This document shows positions 62,734 to 64,000 of a DNA stretch of 64,000 nucleotides, piece after piece. Position 1 is the first letter of the stretch. Every line of letters starts with the position of its first letter. The position numbers were made by a program, and so were the translations under genes. The stretch spans positions 682,001-746,000 of the forward strand of contig CAVZCC010000001.1 in NCBI GenBank assembly GCA_963773765.1, read 5' to 3'. The notes under the pieces were generated by a model. That model worked only from the letters and a program-made list of their open reading frames with translations. It was not told where the DNA came from and searched no databases. The stretch is from CAVZCC01 sp963773765. Its GTDB lineage: Bacteria; Actinomycetota; Acidimicrobiia; Acidimicrobiales; Microtrichaceae.

Positions 62734-63600
62734 TCAGGGCAGCGATCCGAGCCCCCGGAGGCCGACCGCGGCCGCACCGAGGAGGGGACCGTCGCCGCCG
62801 CACCCCGACGGGACGACCCGGAGCCCGCGGGAGAAGTCCAACCGGGCGCAGCGGTCGGCCTCGGCCTGCGCCGCGTCGAAGAAGTCGTCGCCGAACCCCA
62901 GTGCCACGGACCCGGCCACGACCACCAGGCGGAGGTCCAACAGGTTGGCCACCGAAGCCACGGCCCGACCGACCAGGCGGCCGGAGCGCACCCGCACCGC
63001 CCGTGGGGCGTGCTGGGCCGGCCGGCCGGTGAAGGCGGCGATGGCCGTCCCCGACACCTCCGCCTCCAGGCACCCCCGACCGCCGCACACGCAGCGCCGT
63101 CCCAACGGGTCCACCACCACATGGCCGATGTGGCCCGCGTTGCCGGCGCCGCCGTCCAGGAGGCGGCCGTCCAGGACGATCCCGCCCCCGACCCCGGTGG
63201 ACACCACCATGGCCAGGTAGTCGCGGCAGCCCCGGGCCGCCCCCTGCCACCCCTCCCCGAGGGCGAGCGCCTTGGCGTCGTTGTCCACGAACACCGGCAG
63301 CCGGGCCCACTCCCCCAGCGACGAGCGCAACGGGAAGCCCCGCCACTGCGGGATGTTGAGCGGGGACACCCGCTCGCCGCCCGGCCCCATGGGGCCGCCA
63401 CAGCCCACGCCGATGACGTCGGCCGGGACGTCGGCACCGGCGAACACCTCGTCCAGGAGCGCGGTCACGGTGGCGAACAGCTCGTCCCCGTCCGCCCCCG
63501 CGGTGTCGCGCCGGGCGCGGTGCAGCACGGTGCCGTCGTCGGTCACCATGGCGGCGGCCAGCTTGGTGCCACCGATGTCCAGCGCCAGGGCCGTCGGCAT
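62734..63600 (-). CDS. ROK-family sugar kinase (glucokinase-like)
   Basis: A 288-residue ROK protein. The ATP motif ALDIGGTKLAAAMVTDDG is at the N-terminus, the catalytic Asp lies in VFVDNDAKALALGEG, MVVSTGVGGGIVLDG binds substrate, and the zinc motif is GHIGHVVVDPLGRRCVCGGR then GCLEAE (C-x-C-x-x-x-x-C). No helix-turn-helix is present, so this is a kinase rather than a repressor; glucose is the usual substrate of actinobacterial members. ATG 63600 has TACCGT seven bases upstream. Confidence 0.9.
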   Translation of the reverse strand: MPTALALDIGGTKLAAAMVTDDGTVLHRARRDTAGADGDELFATVTALLDEVFAGADVPADVIGVGCGGPMGPGGERVSPLNIPQWRGFPLRSSLGEWARLPVFVDNDAKALALGEGWQGAARGCRDYLAMVVSTGVGGGIVLDGRLLDGGAGNAGHIGHVVVDPLGRRCVCGGRGCLEAEVSGTAIAAFTGRPAQHAPRAVRVRSGRLVGRAVASVANLLDLRLVVVAGSVALGFGDDFFDAAQAEADRCARLDFSRGLRVVPSGCGGDGPLLGAAAVGLRGLGSLP

Positions 63601-63607
63601 GGGGGCG

Positions 63608-63613
63608 ACGGTA
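63608..63613 (-). promoter_or_regulatory. Candidate -10 hexamer TACCGT for the ROK kinase
   Basis: The spacer to ATG 63600 is seven bases. The remaining divergent gap up to 63720 shows a CAGACT hexamer at 63675 and the AAGGAG site of the next gene. Confidence 0.45.
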
Positions 63614-63720
63614 CCCCGCCGGTGTGGGGGCCGGGGCCGGCTCCGTGCGCGACCGTGGATCGGGGCCGGGGTGGCAGACTGCAGCGGATCCCGACCCGCG
63701 GGGCAGAGGAAGGAGCCGGA

Positions 63721-64000
63721 GTGACGACGACGGATCCCGGGCAGACCCGGACGTTCGCCGGCATCTTCGACGCCGTGTGCTCCAACATCGGCCGGGCCGT
63801 GCGGGGCAAGGACGATGTCATCCGCCTCACCGTCACCTGCCTGGTGGCCCACGGGCACCTGCTGCTGGAGGACGTGCCGGGGGTGGGCAAGACCACCATC
63901 GCCAAGGCCCTGGCCCGGTCCGTCCACGCCGGCTTCGGCCGGGTGCAGTTCACCCCCGACCTGCTGCCGTCGGACGTGCTGGGATCCTCGGTGTGGAACC
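63721..64000 (+). CDS. MoxR-family AAA ATPase, 5' part
   Basis: The first 93 codons of a MoxR-type AAA+ ATPase; the window ends inside it. VRGKDDVIRLTVTCLVAHGH leads into the Walker A loop LLEDVPGVGKTTIAKALARS, and FTPDLLPSDVLGSSVWN is the usual MoxR segment. MoxR ATPases act as chaperones for metal insertion or complex assembly and are often followed by DUF58 and von Willebrand proteins, which cannot be checked here. GTG start behind AAGGAG. Confidence 0.92.
   Translation, partial: MTTTDPGQTRTFAGIFDAVCSNIGRAVRGKDDVIRLTVTCLVAHGHLLLEDVPGVGKTTIAKALARSVHAGFGRVQFTPDLLPSDVLGSSVWN

Overview
The window is about 72% G+C and carries a typical actinobacterial gene set: a division and cell-wall (dcw) cluster without ftsA, SepF and DivIVA, a proteasome activator (Bpa/PafE), a luciferase-like (F420-type) oxidoreductase, menaquinone genes and a MaoC/SDR/acyl-CoA dehydrogenase lipid repertoire. 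MurE has the DNPR motif, so the peptidoglycan should contain meso-diaminopimelate. I read it as chromosomal DNA of an Actinomycetota member, possibly Acidimicrobiia; the class is an inference. There is no sign of a plasmid, prophage, IS element, CRISPR array, tRNA or rRNA. No gene-free stretch exceeds 300 bases.

Layout. 1-8230: the end of rlmN, a nucleosidase and a sugar nucleotidyltransferase, small membrane and MaoC proteins, a luciferase-like oxidoreductase, a secreted alpha/beta hydrolase, an acyl-CoA synthetase and a HAD phosphatase. 8239-18516: menaquinone genes (menG, menF, menD, menH, menA, menE) mixed with a hydrolase, a PH-domain protein, an ion-channel-like protein and a VOC protein; menC follows at 59950. 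18526-28439: metabolic and redox genes (SDR, GlxA regulator, DJ-1 protein, OsmC, DUF255, an RND/MMPL transporter, nitroreductase). 28586-36728: dnaE with an intein, bpa, a phosphodiesterase, an Rrf2 regulator and rluD. 36725-57079: lspA, a TraR/DksA-like protein with a histone-H1-like tail, divIVA, yggT, sepF, yggS, pgeF, ftsZ, ftsQ, murB, murC, murG, ftsW, murD, mraY, murE, ftsI, ftsL, rsmH and mraZ, all on the minus strand and mostly with 4-base stop/start overlaps. murF is missing from its usual place between murE and mraY. 57181-64000: lipoate ligase, Nudix, a two-gene membrane operon, menC, acyl-CoA dehydrogenase, a ROK kinase and the start of a MoxR ATPase.

Two initiation styles are visible. 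Many genes have a TAnnnT hexamer ending 6-10 bases before the start codon and no Shine-Dalgarno, which fits leaderless transcripts. Others (mraZ, rsmH, ftsZ, sepF, dnaE, the MMPL gene) have strong Shine-Dalgarno sequences. The mraZ promoter carries four GTGG boxes at exact 10-base spacing, and the mraZ-rsmH spacer holds a 13-base inverted repeat that could also mask the rsmH ribosome-binding site.

At least twelve single-base frameshifts break nine conserved genes, eleven of them an extra base. This pattern fits insertion-biased sequencing error better than gene decay, so the affected genes are annotated over their full span.
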